Shown: one piece after another, positions 24,213-37,033 of the stretch | How positions within the stretch are numbered: position 1 is the stretch's first letter | How the letters are laid out: each line of letters starts with the position of its first letter | DNA from: Centropus unirufus | Lineage: Eukaryota > Chordata > Aves > Cuculiformes > Centropidae | Length of the DNA: 64,000 bases | Assembly (NCBI GenBank): GCA_013397695.1 | Contig: VYZI01000123.1 | Coordinates: forward strand, 1,783,206-1,847,205 | Direction: 5' to 3' | Program-made: the position numbers and the translations under genes | The notes under the pieces: generated by a model | What the model saw: only the letters and a program-made list of their open reading frames with translations | Told to the model about the DNA's origin: nothing | The model's database searches: none

Positions 24213-27200
24213 CACTTAAAAGCGTACCTATGTTCATACCATTTAAAGAAGAGCATCACAGTTACATATGACTTTATCCAGATTAACCTGCACTTTCAGT
24301 TTGGATAGGACTGAAGACTTGGTCATAGTGATATTAGACACTAACAACTCACTGTATGTATTAAATATGCAGAGTGTGAAGAAAAAATGTTTCAACAGTT
24401 TTTTGCATCTATGTCTGTTATGCCCTATATTAAGTAGAACAGCTAATTAGGGACATCACTTTGCCTGTCATTATTACACATGCCTTTATTGTTTCACATC
24501 TTGAAACCATGTTTCCACATCTAAATTAATTACTCCCAACCTTTGAATGTCATGTTTCTGTTTTCCAAGTAATTTCTCTCATCTGGCTGTGAATTCCTTT
24601 TGGTTTTACTGTAGCCTTTTGAGATGGGAAGATTAGAACTCATTGATTCATGTAATGGCATTATACATGCTAACTTTTTGTTTCCTTTTTGACCACCAAT
24701 GCAGAATGAGCAAAAGTCAATTAATCTGACACCACTGTTTATCCTTCCAATCAATATTGCCTCATTGTTTTCTTGTTCCCCCACATCTGCCTGTCTGTTG
24801 TTACACTTGGTTTGCAAGGTCTTTCAGGATGGATACTCTTTACATGAGAAATGCATGAGCACAGTAGAGGCACAATCAGTGTCTGGAGGTTCTGTTGCAA
24901 TACAAATAGTCAATATACAAATGAAAAATAATAAAGTGTTCACATTCACACACTGGTTTAATTTTATTTTTTTATTACTCTTCCCCGAGTGACTTTGCTT
25001 AATTTAGAACGCAGTAATGTGTATAAATCAAATTTACTGGAATATGCGTTACTTATCATTTATCCTGTTTGAATTTCATTTGTCATCAAGCTGCACACCT
25101 AACTCATTAGATTCCCTGAATCTATTAAATACAAAGTCTCGGAAAAATCTTCTGTCTTGTGAAATCTCTTTGGGGCCGATACCTAGAAGCTAGGTGAATA
25201 TACCAGGGGAAGTATTAATGTTTGTCTCTTCTCAGTATGCCCTTTTCCTATATGTTTGCTGTCAAAAATAGGGTACTGGACAAAGCTAATTCATAATCTG
25301 ACCCAGTACACCTGTTCTTAGGTCTTTTTGCATTTTCCTGAGTCGGTTAGTATTGGTAGCTGTGTAATATACAGGTTTTGCCATCTCCTTGTTCTTTCTT
25401 TTTACATGAACCTTTTTAACCATATGGAAAAGGAAAAAGAAAAAGCCACACAGACTCACTTTTACTATATTTTGCTTGTCAAAGACTGAATGGCTTTCCT
25501 GTCCCTTACCTGATTTTTAATCTATAATAGTACTTTTCCTGCCAATTAACTTTTTATTTAGCTTCCCTAGATTCTTTCCATGTGGGATTCAGCAAACACT
25601 TTGAAAACCAGATAAAATGTTTCCAATCTTATATTGTTTACTACTTTTTTACTATTTTTTTACATATGCTGGGAAAATTTGGGGACAAAAAAATCATTAC
25701 ATTCATGTTTAAAATCAAGCTTATTAATCTTCCTCAGGTCAGGAAGTTGTATAAATTATATTTTAATTACTGTTTCAACCAATGTACTTGTTATTCAAAG
25801 AAAACTTGTCAATACTCAGTGTTCAAGATCTTTCTCAAAGCAATGTTAGATAAACTTCATCCTCTCAAACACTCTACAACCTTTAGGATTCAGAACTACA
25901 AAGGACTTCAATGAAAAGTTGCAAATCTCCATTATGTCTCTCAAACTCAGAATTCAGACACACACAGCCCTGTGCTTGGGAGCTGCTACTCAACAGTCTA
26001 TCAATTCGTCTGAGTGCCTTTGTTTCTGATAATACTTGATCGCTATTATTTTTCAAGGCACAATCCTTTATCTTCCATGTAGCGTTCTTTTTAATTGCTT
26101 CTCCCTGATATTAATGCAAACCAACCAATCAAATCCTTACAGGCGTTCTTGCTTACAGTTTCATACAAATTTCTGTTTATTTTTCTCTATTTTTCTATTT
26201 GCTATTCAAACTCCATCTTACCATCCTGACTTTTAGTCTCTTGTTTTATCCACAACTTACTTGAGCTTCGTATTCTGAAAGACAGTTATGTGAGTGGAGT
26301 AATCTTGAGGGCCTTGTCTGGTACCCATGCAACCCTCCTTTCCAAAACACACCATCCCAAACTTTTGACTGCTTGCTAACACTACATAGCTCTCACTGTT
26401 TATTATCTGTAGTTACTGCACATCCAGAGTGGCCTGAGAAGCCCAGAACTGCCTGCTGTCAATACACAGGTAGGGTTCAGCACTCAAGAGCCATAAGCAG
26501 ATGCTTTGCCAAAGAACTGCATGCCAATGCACAATCACAGTTATCCTCTTCATGTCTCTAATTCATTATATGTGAAAGGTCTTTAAAGAAGCAGAATTTT
26601 GAAGCATAATAACTCTCAGAACTATCATAGATTTAAAGAAACTGCTCTTTGCTTTAACTCCAGCTTTACTGACAATTTCTCTCTGAAAGAGCTGTTTATC
26701 AATCCAAATGTTGAGCAGCTTGAACTGCATCAGGAGGTTTCACCAAAATAAGTAATTTTTTTCTAAATTAATATATTCTTACTCTACATGTTGTCCATTA
26801 ACTGATTTATTAATTAAAACAAGGTAGAGCACTACCTACTGTTACAAAGCAGAGTTTATTATTAGTGAAAATTATTAAATCGCTAAGTAAGAAATCATTC
26901 AGATCACTATCAAAAAGCTTGCCCAGAGCATTTTTTAGCTTGGGCGGCTAAAATTAAAATGACAGCAATAGTTCTTTCTAATACCAACAGTAAAAATAAG
27001 CTTTCATGCAGGTCTAAGAAAAGGTGATTTGGAAAGCTGTAGACAGTAAGCTGAAAATATTCTTGACTACTGGTATTTTTCTTCACCTCTTGTTGTGCTG
27101 GCCATAGTTCTACTGGCTACATCTACACCAGCAAATCTAATGCGGCATGGATCATTCTGTGGACCTGAGGCCAGCTGGCACTGATAGCTTCAATCACTCC

Positions 27201-27924
27201 ATAGAGCTAAGACCTCTTCCAGAACAGAACAGCCAAGTCTAAATGGGCTATTAGGAATGATCCCCTGTCTCTGGTGACTCCCTAACTATGCCCAGGCACA
27301 GTTGGCACAGCCGAAAAACCCAGTCAGGGATCACGTTAACAATTAACAGTATAGGTAATCACAGAGAGCTTTTGAACCTATGCCTGAAGTGTTTAGCCTC
27401 CTAGCACAAACAGAGCAATTGTGTTTCCATCAGGACTGAATAAATGATACTTTTGATACATTCTCTTCAAATTAAAAACAAATACCTCATTCTTTCTGAA
27501 AAACCAAAAGGAATGCCCAAAGCCAAGATGAAATTAACAACTTATCTGATGCTATGTCAACCAGATAGGTTACCAGCTTCTCAGGAGTTATATTTATAAA
27601 CTGCAGGCAAAATCCCACAGGAGGGGTAATTGCAAAGCATTTATTTGCCAATCCCAAAGGTCTATGTTTTCTCCTACTGCCACCTGCAGTGATGAAGAAC
27701 CTAATTTCAAACAGCAGTTCAGCTGGAAAGGCTGTCAACAAGTTGCAGGAATGACAGATTCCCTCTTAGGGAAGTAAATTACCAACCATCAGCTGCAGAA
27801 CGCCAGTTGTTGTGAAGGAGACCAGAGTTGAGGGTTGGTGTACCAAACCCCCAAGTTATCTGCCCAGAATTTACATACCTGTTAACTGCCAGTGCTGGTA
27901 GATGAAAAGTGAGCTGCCTCATTG

Positions 27925-28010
27925 ATCTTTTTTTTTTTATTATTTTCTGTAGCACCACAGGAAGGGTTCTTAGAGCTGATCATAGTCCTCTTCAGATTCA
28001 TAACACATGA
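27925..28010 (+). repeat. Possible old interspersed repeat
   Basis: A T-rich run followed by 'TTATTATTTTCTGTAGCACC' and a diverged tail resembles the start of an ancient repeat found in sauropsid genomes. Only the first part matches what I remember and the rest has decayed, so this is a tentative assignment. Confidence 0.22.
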
Positions 28011-29086
28011 GTATATTAAAAGCAAGTGACTGTAGGTCGTTTCTTACTGGAAAGAGAGGGAATGGAATAAAACTTACAGATTTCTCTTCATTTCATCATA
28101 TTTCAAGAACATAAAGGAAGACGATCATACTAAGGGGAAATAAAGTTATTGATTATGAATGGAGCTGGATGGGAAAAACACTGTCTTTTGAGTCCAGACT
28201 CGGCAAACTGCAGAACACCTTACAAAGCCTTAAACAGGAGGAAACCAATATAGAGATGAGATAATGACTAGGGCACTCATGTCTAAGAACATCTGATGAA
28301 TCTTAGAGAGGAATACTTTTATCTTGTTTGTCATACCTCAAACATATATGCTAACCACCAGATTATTAGTTTTCTCACATTTTACCAAAAATGTGTTCAC
28401 CTCCAATAGCTTTTTTTCAGGAGTACTCCTGGAAGTGATAAATCTCTATTGCAAAGTTTGATTTAACTGAACTAACATTTTCCAAACAGAAACAAACTCA
28501 CCCTGCTCTAGTAATGGGTCTACATTATTTTAGGTTGTTTGAAGAATTTTACTGTGCAAAATGCATTGCAACAGATACTTAATTCTGAAACATTGAAAAA
28601 ATTGATTAGCTATAAATGTCAACACAATCAATAACTAATTTTTTTTAATACTGTGCAGAGTGAATATAAAAAAAATAGCAAAGGGAACTCAGTGCTTTTT
28701 GTGTTCCTCAGGTGACAAACATCAGCATTGTCTGTGAAGAAAGAGTAAAACACATGTTCATTACAACTGAATGGCAGATATATTTTCAAAATTATTCATG
28801 TTCCTTATTCATACTTCTGAAGCATCTTGCAGTTTCGTATTTTCTTTTTTTTATTCACTTCCACTTCCTATGCAGTCCTATTTCTTAGATTTCCAACAAA
28901 ATTATGTCTTTTGTTTCTGTGGAATATTAATGTCTGATATTCTCTCAGTACTTTGATCTTCCTTTAGTCTGTACGTTATTTCAGGTGATATTCTACTAGA
29001 AGATCAACGTACTCAGACAGGAAATGTCCAAAAAATGACTGGATAATTTGAGAAATAACACAACCTAATAATTGAACAGCCACAGG

Positions 29087-29114
29087 TTTTTTTTTCCTTT
29101 TTTTTTTTTTTTTT
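29087..29114. repeat. Poly(T) tract
   Basis: Twenty-six T residues interrupted by a CC dinucleotide at 29096-29097. No retroposed gene or SINE is recognisable next to it on the minus strand, so it is probably simple low-complexity DNA. Confidence 0.9.
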
Positions 29115-30195
29115 AATCTATTCAAGTTGGATTTTATCTATTCATCCTAAAAAAGACTTTTGCCATTCCCTTCAGCAGAAGGAAGAAAGAACCCAATGAA
29201 GAGTAAAGAGTTTTGTTTCTTAGTCTAATGATATCTATTTCAGGACTTTCCAGGGCTTGTTTAATAAAAAAAACAACTCTTTATATGCCTTACAAGCCCA
29301 GGAATGAAAAATCAGTGAATTTCTAACACCTCTTTTTTTTTGTGTGTGTGTCCCTGAACAGTATATGTGCCATATTTGGGACAAGAAATATCAGTCCAAA
29401 GGAAATTGTTCATATATTTCTCAATCTTATCCATCATACAGAGCTAGCTATATTTAATTGACCATCATGATGATAATGCAAATAAAAAAAATATAAGTTG
29501 TTTCTTCTGGTAAAAAAACCAGTTTATTAATATCTGCTTGCATTTGCATTTTTTAAACTCATCTCTAGTCTAGGTAATACTTTAATGATGACTCATTCTA
29601 TAACGTTAAAAAAATGAAATTAAGAAGTACCTAACTGAGAAAAAAAACAGTAAAAATGCTCCAGATAGACATTTGTACTGTGTATTTTATAAAATTCCTT
29701 TCTTAGTCACATCACTTATTTTTCAATAACATAAATTCTCTCAGTAATGATGAAGGATTTATAGTTGTTGATCTGACAAATGAAATCTCTCCTTTATGTT
29801 GCTCCGTTCCTGTTTTCATAATGGTTCAATATTTCAAGCTTGAAGGCCCTGGAAGCAGGGCAGGACAATGAGTATTTTAATAATACTTTATATATGCCAG
29901 CCACCAGCATTAAATTGCATATAATTCAAATGACAATCTATAATGTGTTAACAGCTCTGTAAGACATTCCATGAAGGTTTAACAATTTTATTGTGTTTCT
30001 TTCAAAACACATAGGATTTTTGTGTGTTTCCATGCCTTCTGTCATTACTGAAACTAATATATCTTCAGTATACCTGCACTACATGCATTATATGCCATTT
30101 CGACTCCATATCTTCATTCAGTTTTTAATGCTACTGTTTGCAATATTGCAAACATTGCCCATGTCATCACATTTTTACCTAAATTATGCTGATAG

Positions 30196-30262
30196 ATAAT
30201 GACCTCAATTAAGCAAGCAAGAAAACATGAAAAGAATGCTCTGATTAGATTAAATAACCATG
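30196..30262 (+). other. Candidate 67-nt exon (unverified)
   Basis: A donor close to consensus (CCATG/GTAAGTGAG, GT at 30263-30264) ends a segment open from the first base. It contains an in-frame ATG at its second codon and reads MTSIKQARKH through RLNNH. The upstream AG (GCTGATAG, 30188-30195) has only a modest pyrimidine tract about 15 bp away, so the acceptor is weak; a first exon starting further upstream is an alternative. No family is recognised and no promoter is visible. Confidence 0.1.
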
Positions 30263-33200
30263 GTAAGTGAGAGGGCATTCAAAACTAAATCAAAGGTTTC
30301 TGCTTGTTCTGACAGAATCAAATGTAAATGTATTCCTATCAATTAATACAAGTCTACGTGTATTGGCAGGTATGCTTTGATGGGTAAGGTATACAAGATC
30401 AAATCGTATCTGTATTAGCTCAGTATTATGATTCTGGTGGTGTCCGTTATCTGACAGAGAACAGAAGAAATCCATAGGCAATAAATTTTGAAAGGGAAAC
30501 ACAAAAAAAATTTAGTAATTCTTAGAAGCTTATACTTTATAAAGATTTAGAACCCATCTTTAATTATTAAAAAATGTGTATATATATATAGTTCAAAGCT
30601 TATCCTCCATTGCACTTTTTATTTTCCTTTTTAAAGTGTGTGCGCTTATAGTTGTGATACATATAAAATTCTTTTAAAATGTCATCAGGTTCCAGGCCTC
30701 AATGATCTCTCAGTGTCTTATATTTACCTCTTTTTTCATTAGTAGCCATTCTTCTGAAATTTTCCAATATCATTAACACATTTGAAGAATATACTAAGTC
30801 TCTCATTTTCACCAGAACTTGAATTCTACTGAGCAAGACATATGGAAATATGCTGGTCTTTTTTGCCAGCTCTTCATTCTTTCAAGTGTCACATAGTAAA
30901 CAAGGTCTTTTATATCTCCTGGGCACCTGGCCAATTTACTTCTTTCACTTCAATTACAGTTTTGGCAAGTTTCTGAGACAACTGTGCAACCATGTTTACG
31001 TCTGGCATATAGTAAAACATTACATAGGGTAAAATTATTATTAATGATCAGCACTTAAATAGCTCTTGAAAATCCTTCATGAATTAAATTATTAATAAAG
31101 AGTACTTGCAGTGGAAGTGTACTGGCTTCACAGAAAAGTGACAATGTACTGCTAGAAAGTTGTGCTATAATTATATAGAGCTCGTTGATATTTTTTATTT
31201 GGTTAGAGTATCTGTTTTTCCAAACTGTTCTAAAACTTAATCAAAATTTACTAGATTTATTTGCAAAGCAATTAATAAAAAATGATCAATTCCTTGTATT
31301 AAAAGTAATTAAGGAAATTCTTAAGAATTGAATTGACATTGAAGCAAATGATAAAATTCCTACCAGCTTGAAATAGAGTCCAGATTTCTTCTTTAGGATT
31401 CTTTCTGTCTTAGACCTAGAAAAAACACTCAAATGTCTTTCTGCCCATATATCACATCAGATTTTCCTGAAGTAATACAACACCTGACTAGATGGATCAA
31501 GATATTTCTCTAATTTTCATATGCCTCAAAGCTGCAAACATTTTGTCTTATTTTTTAAGCTATAATAACATTCTTCATCTTCTTTCTATAGTAATAGGCT
31601 ACATTTGCAAAATAAGTAAAAAACGTGAAAATCTTAAATATATGTCCATATGCGTGTAACACCTGCAAAACTGATGCTATAAAAAAGAAATGTTGCAATT
31701 TTGAAGTTAACCTTTCCAAACTTAAGTAACTCTATAAATAAGATTGACTATGTATTCTTAATTCTAGTCACCATTATATATCCAGTATAGCAAATCCTTA
31801 ATTTTAGATAGTACTATATTTTCTCTACAAAATCGGAAGCTCAGTCCTCAAGACAAACAGTGTTCACTTAATAACCAAGTATTTAATATTTTGCCTTTTG
31901 TTATTGCTCTTCACGGTACCCTATGTTATGTTTACTCTTTGCCATTAAGATCCTTCTCAGTAAGTCATCCATTTGCTCACAGGCTTTTCCACCATTATCA
32001 CCACTACAATATTGGAAAGTTTGTTAATATTTATAGATTTTCACCGCAGTAATGTGAGCTAAACAGTAAGCGTTAATGTTGCTGGTAAGGAATTAAGATA
32101 GCAAGAGACCAAAATACTCCTTAATTTTGCTTGAGAAGTCCTGGATGCTTAGACGTATGCAACCCTACATGGGGATGTAAGTGTCCAAAGACTATTGACC
32201 AACAATTTTTCCAGAAAACTCATTCAGAAGAAAAAAAGTTTAATGCATAGCTTTTGCAATATGAAGGGACTCTATGGTATAGTAAGAAGGTTATTCAGGT
32301 CCTAGTTTTTAAGAAAATATTTAATTGTATTTCTCATGTGGCAGCCTTTGAGGAGTCCCTGACCCCACCTGCTACGTGCCCATCAACTTCTATAGGAAAT
32401 GACACAAGATCCAAAAGGCAACAGCACCATTCATTACATTCTAGCCAATACACCGAAATAAAGCCTGGGGGAAAGCTACTTTAAAGGTTTTCTAGAAATC
32501 TCAGTAATGATATATGTATTTGAAAATTATATACTAGACCACTGAAGGTTATCTGAAAATAGTGTTTTAGTTCCATTTGTGAGTTTGACAGACATACTGT
32601 GAAATGCTTTGTTTGCAATAACTGTTATGTTAACACAAAATGAAATGTACTACTATTAGAATTAAATTTATATTACATTCCACATTAATAATCTCATTTA
32701 TGGAAACCTAACTCATGCAACTAATTCCATTTCCTTAAACACATATTGCTAACTGTTTTGTAATATATCTTCCCATGATCATACATGTCATACAGTAAGA
32801 TGAATTATTCATCGGAACAAAGCAAAAGGTTAGGATATCAATACTAAATGTATAATTTTCCTTAGCAGGCTTGTGCCCTTTAGTTTTGGGGTTTTTTTCA
32901 ATATATTTGATCACTTGACACTTAATAAGGACAAAAAAAAGGGGAGAGGGGGGCAATAGTTTGAGTGTTTAGGTTTCAACAATGAATTTTGGGCAGTTTA
33001 TGCCACGATTGATTGTTAATATATAAAGCTTTTGCATCTGTTTCTACTTTCATAAAAATGGATGTGAAGAATTTAAAATAAAAGTTAATCTAAACAAATT
33101 ATCTTTTGCCAAAATAAATTTCCACTCGAGTACAGTGACTTTAATATTTTTTTTCTCTCAAATTTTGCAACACTGCAATTAAGAAATAAACCACAACAAC

Positions 33201-35727
33201 AAAATATCTGTTGCTTCCAACACACTACTCCTAAGCTTTTAAACATGCAAATAAAATTTCATGCAATAGAAAGAACAGTGCTAAGTGATTTTTAATTAAA
33301 TTATATGTTACAATTTGTGGGAGGAGGAATTTCACAAGACAATTTTACATCTATGGCAAAGGCAGGCATATATTATTTGGCAAAATGGTCATAAGAACAG
33401 TTGAATGTATGTGAATAAGTTGAGCAGATTTAGATTTCATGGCTCCAAGTAGAACAAGTTTTGAAAATGCCCAATTTCTGAAGGATTTCTGTCACTCAGG
33501 AAAGAGCAAAACCTTATGAAATAAATAAACCTTGAAAATAGCATTTTATATTAAGCAAAAGACTATGAAAACAGCTCCTTTCAGGAGATTTCTGGGACAT
33601 CCAAACTGGCACTTGAAATCAGCTCTGTCAGCTTTGGACACTCAAATTTGACTTGGACATATAACCGGGAAAGTGAGTTTAAATGTGAGGATTTTCATTT
33701 TAACACAGTCTTTCTTACCTTACTAGAACCCCCAATATTTCTTTTTTTCAGCATATACCTTCCATTATGTTATGAGATATCTGATTTTTCATGAGATTTA
33801 CATGCAACTGTGTCTTATAAGCACAAAGTGTAAGGAAGAACTTATAAATATGCTTCAGACATTTACTGCTATCTTTGATTCAGGAAATAAATTCGAAGAA
33901 ACAGAAGAAGGTGCTTCAGTTTGCTATTTACGTTACAATAAACAGAACTAAAGACTCTTTTAGGTTAAATTTATTTGACTAAAGCACACTTATTTTTCCA
34001 GGTTTTGCAACTCTGCCAGATCAATGGGGTTGAAATGTTCCTTGGCAAAACTTTGTCTCAAGTTTTACCTCTTACACACACTAGCAAAAACAAAGGCAGT
34101 GGTTTAAGAAAACTAAGACTTAGAAAAATACAAACCTGCCTTTTTTGGAGCTCTAGCATTATTTTTATTTCTTTAGGAGGAAAGGAAAATGTAGTCATAC
34201 TGAAAAATGAGGACAAAGGTATTTTCCATCTTCTTAAAAAGTTGTGCATAATCCCTGTTCAAGTACTCCCTGTTGGGGAGGACCAAAATCTCAATTTTCC
34301 AAGTATTCCTCCTCTCTTGAACATGAATAAGAGGAGTACAAGACTTTCCCTTCCATTTCTAGGGTCTAGTTGCATGCCAAGTTTTGGAAAGGAGACTGGG
34401 AAACTTCTTAAAAACCTCCATAACCCTATAAGTTACTAGATAATTCAACAAGTTCAGCACGAAATTGCCTGGTTTTTAGAGGATTAAAAGGACACAGAAA
34501 TGCCTCAAGAGTTAGATTAAAAATCATAACAGTACGTTAGTGCAATATTACATATTAATGTTAATTGTCCCAGTTAATTTGATTTTACATATATATGTAT
34601 AATTCCAGATGGAAATTTTTTTTGTAGTGTCCACCAAGATAGAACTCATGTGACTTTTAAGAAGTAGGAAAGTGGAACTTTTCACAGTTCAAAGCTTAGA
34701 AAATAATGTGAATATACATGTTTTAAAGACATCTATTGACAAACTTTCTTATGAAAATAATTGCACTAAATTTCTTAAGGGGGCACAGATAGTCATTTAG
34801 TGAAACTAGAGCTAGTACTGTATAAAAAAGCAGAAATCTGTTAGCATTTAGGGAGCTGAGGAACATGAGGTCTACTGACAGTAAAATATCCTTCTACCTG
34901 TAAATTATACCCTTACTTCAAAGATGTTCCTCAAGTTTTTGAGTAGTTTACAAGAAATAAAATATCAGAATTACCTTTTTCCTATTTGAAAAGTAGCATT
35001 TATCCTATATATGTTAAAACATACTTAGTGCCCTAAAAAGTTGAAGGACCTCTAGCTATTGTCCTTGAATGAATTGAGAGGTCAAACTCAGGAAAACATC
35101 CCAATACTGCCATCGGTTGCCTTTGCTTCACCCATGTTTTAGAGCCTCTTTTACCTCCTCAGTGTCAGTAGTGGCCAAAAATGACAGTAAGTGGAGGAGG
35201 GAAGGAGAGGTATAACAGTTCTTCTGATAGAGAGGTGATATAAAATATGTGTCATCATCTAAAAACCAGTCTAAAAAGGCATTCTTAAAATGTTGCATGT
35301 GTGCACCATAAATGATCCCTATTTAGCAAAGATAATTTACAAATTAATAGCAGAATAATCACCACTGGTATTGCCTCTATAGTTTCTGCATTTTGCCCTG
35401 CAATGTATTCCATATTATGTGTAATATTTCACCAACTGACTGTACAACATATTATTAATATTCTCATTACTGAACACTATTGCCAGTAAGGACTGAAGAA
35501 ATTATAAATGAGTCATCAAAGACTCATGAGTCATTTTTGTGATGTTGAGTTTGTAATGCTAAAAATTTGTTGCATATCCTAGTGGCGTTTATAATATATC
35601 AAAATTGTCATTAACAGTCAACTTTTTATGGTAAATCATAATTTATTTTTAATTTATCGTGATCACTTCGGAAGAAATTGCAAATCCCTCATTAATTCTA
35701 CCACCTAAGTACTGAGGATCTGTGAGC
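30263..35727. other. Unique AT-rich non-coding sequence
   Basis: No gene is seen. A 154-codon ATG frame at 33975-34439 is the longest in the window but shows no domain, membrane pattern or start context, and its length fits chance in AT-rich DNA. A short (TA)n lies at 30579-30590. A pair of AP-1-type sites at 35509-35533 is listed separately. Confidence 0.65.
35509..35533. promoter_or_regulatory. Paired AP-1 (TRE) motifs
   Basis: Two exact TGAGTCA heptamers occur at 35509-35515 and 35527-35533, 18 bp apart start to start. The second is embedded in the perfect palindrome ACTCATGAGT (35522-35531). TGAGTCA is the consensus TRE bound by Fos/Jun and related bZIP dimers. Regulatory activity is inferred from the motif pair only. 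Confidence 0.25.
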
Positions 35728-36089
35728 AGCTCTATGGAAAAAGATCTTGGAGTCTGTTGAACAGGAACAGTCCACAGTGCCCTGGCACCAAAGAGGAAAA
35801 ACATCCTCCTAGGCTAAGCTAGAAGGAGCAGAGTCACACACTGAAGAAAGGGACTATCCTCTTCTCAGCCCTTGTAAGACCATCAGACCGTAGATGGAGT
35901 ACAGTGTCCAGTTTTGGCCAGAGATGTTATCCTGAGAGGTAGCAGGTGCCCCATCCCTGGTCAGATTGGACATAGTTCTGAGCAACTCGATCAAGTTGAA
36001 GGTGGCCCTGCACATTGCAGTGGGGCTGGACTAGATTATCTTTAAAGGTCCCTTGCAACCAGAACCATTCCGTGATTCTATTATTCTAG
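35728..36089 (+). repeat. CR1 LINE fragment with internal deletion
   Basis: The segment follows CR1 sequence from a 'TCTATGGAAAAAGATCTTGG' block through 'CAGTGCCCTGGCACCAAAGA', 'AGTACAGTGTCCAGTTTTGG', and the tail 'GGACTAGATTATCTTTAAAG' with a terminal 'GTGATTCTATTATTCTA'. Between about 35925 and 35950 it jumps from the mid ORF2 region directly to the 'GTGCCCCATCCCTGG' block that is normally several hundred bases further on, so the copy has lost part of its interior. It is non-functional, 5'-truncated and carries stops. Confidence 0.88.
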
Positions 36090-36434
36090 ACTACCTGAGT
36101 TGAATAGAGTGCTTCTAATGCTAATGGCCAAATAAAGCACTTGCAAATTATGAAACCACTATGATAAATACATGACTAAAATATTCGTAGAACTCAAGGG
36201 ACAAAATAATGCCAGCAGCCTGGAGCTGATACTGTATAACTTTCTTTTAGAAGCCTGTAGGATCTATCCAGTGGGTCAAAGCTTTCTCAGCGGCTTCACT
36301 ATTTTCTGTCACAAAACTGAATATGCTAATCATACTTCAAATAAGACGCAGTACAATGGTATTTCTCAGCCTCCTATCAACAGACTGCTTATGGTCTATA
36401 AAATATCCAAAACAAGGCTGCAGAACTGTTATGG

Positions 36435-36474
36435 AAATTTATGTATATAAATAGGTGCATTTATACATAAATTT
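36435..36474. repeat. AT-rich inverted repeat (hairpin)
   Basis: The left arm (36435-36452, AAATTTATGTATATAAAT) and the right arm (36459-36474, ATTTATACATAAATTT) are reverse complements except for a 2-nt bulge, separated by a 6-nt loop AGGTGC. As RNA or single strand it could fold into a 16-bp stem, but the arms are almost all A and T and pairing is weak. Confidence 0.8.
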
Positions 36475-36997
36475 ATATATGGTCGAACATATTTTCTTTC
36501 AAAAATACACATATTGGTCCTGCCTTCTCCAGTGCATCTGAGCAGTTTCTCCCAGCTGCTGTCTCTATCTGCAGACAGACACTATTAAATGATTCAATCT
36601 GCAGGCAGATCACATTACACAGTTTTCAAGCTCAATAGTTACAATGGAAATATTTGCAACGGTAGCAGTTACAGTTTGATATTGTAAAACAATAGCGACA
36701 ATATTTTCCTAAGTGATAAGTACTTAAGCCATCACTCCTTCTATATTTGCTGATTCATTAAACCACCCTAAGATGCAAGACAGTTTGCAGACATGTTTTG
36801 TAATGTTTAGGTGGAACAGAAGAAAAGTTGACACTTTACAGCCTGAGGAATGGTTTTGAGGGCGTATTATCAATATTGAGCAGTGATGTATCATATTGCT
36901 CTTAAGCTTACTAAAAGAAAATTGTTCTGTGCCTCACCACAGCTGGCTGTGTTAATGTTCTCAGATGACCACGGCCATCAACAGAAAGCAAGCACAC

Positions 36998-37033
36998 ATC
37001 AATAGCTTCATCAATAGCTTCATCAAAAGCTAT
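36998..37033. repeat. 12-bp tandem repeat, three units
   Basis: ATCAATAGCTTC occurs twice exactly (36998-37009, 37010-37021), followed by a diverged third unit ATCAAAAGCTAT (37022-37033). It is a small minisatellite-like duplication, with no gene context. Confidence 0.9.

Larger units (their letters stand above)
24213..30195. other. Unique AT-rich non-coding sequence
   Basis: No gene is seen. A possible second old amniote repeat lies around 27925-28010 ('TTATTATTTTCTGTAGCACC' with a following 'AGAGCTGATCATAGTCC'), at low confidence. The T tract at 29087-29114 is listed separately. The remainder is AT-rich with no recognisable frame. Confidence 0.65.

Noticed and set aside
33975..34439. 154-codon open frame on the plus strand
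   Set aside because: The longest ATG frame in the window, but for roughly 37% GC DNA of this length a chance maximum of about 130-150 codons is expected (my rough estimate). It shows no domain, no signal peptide and no splice context, and an antisense frame overlaps it.
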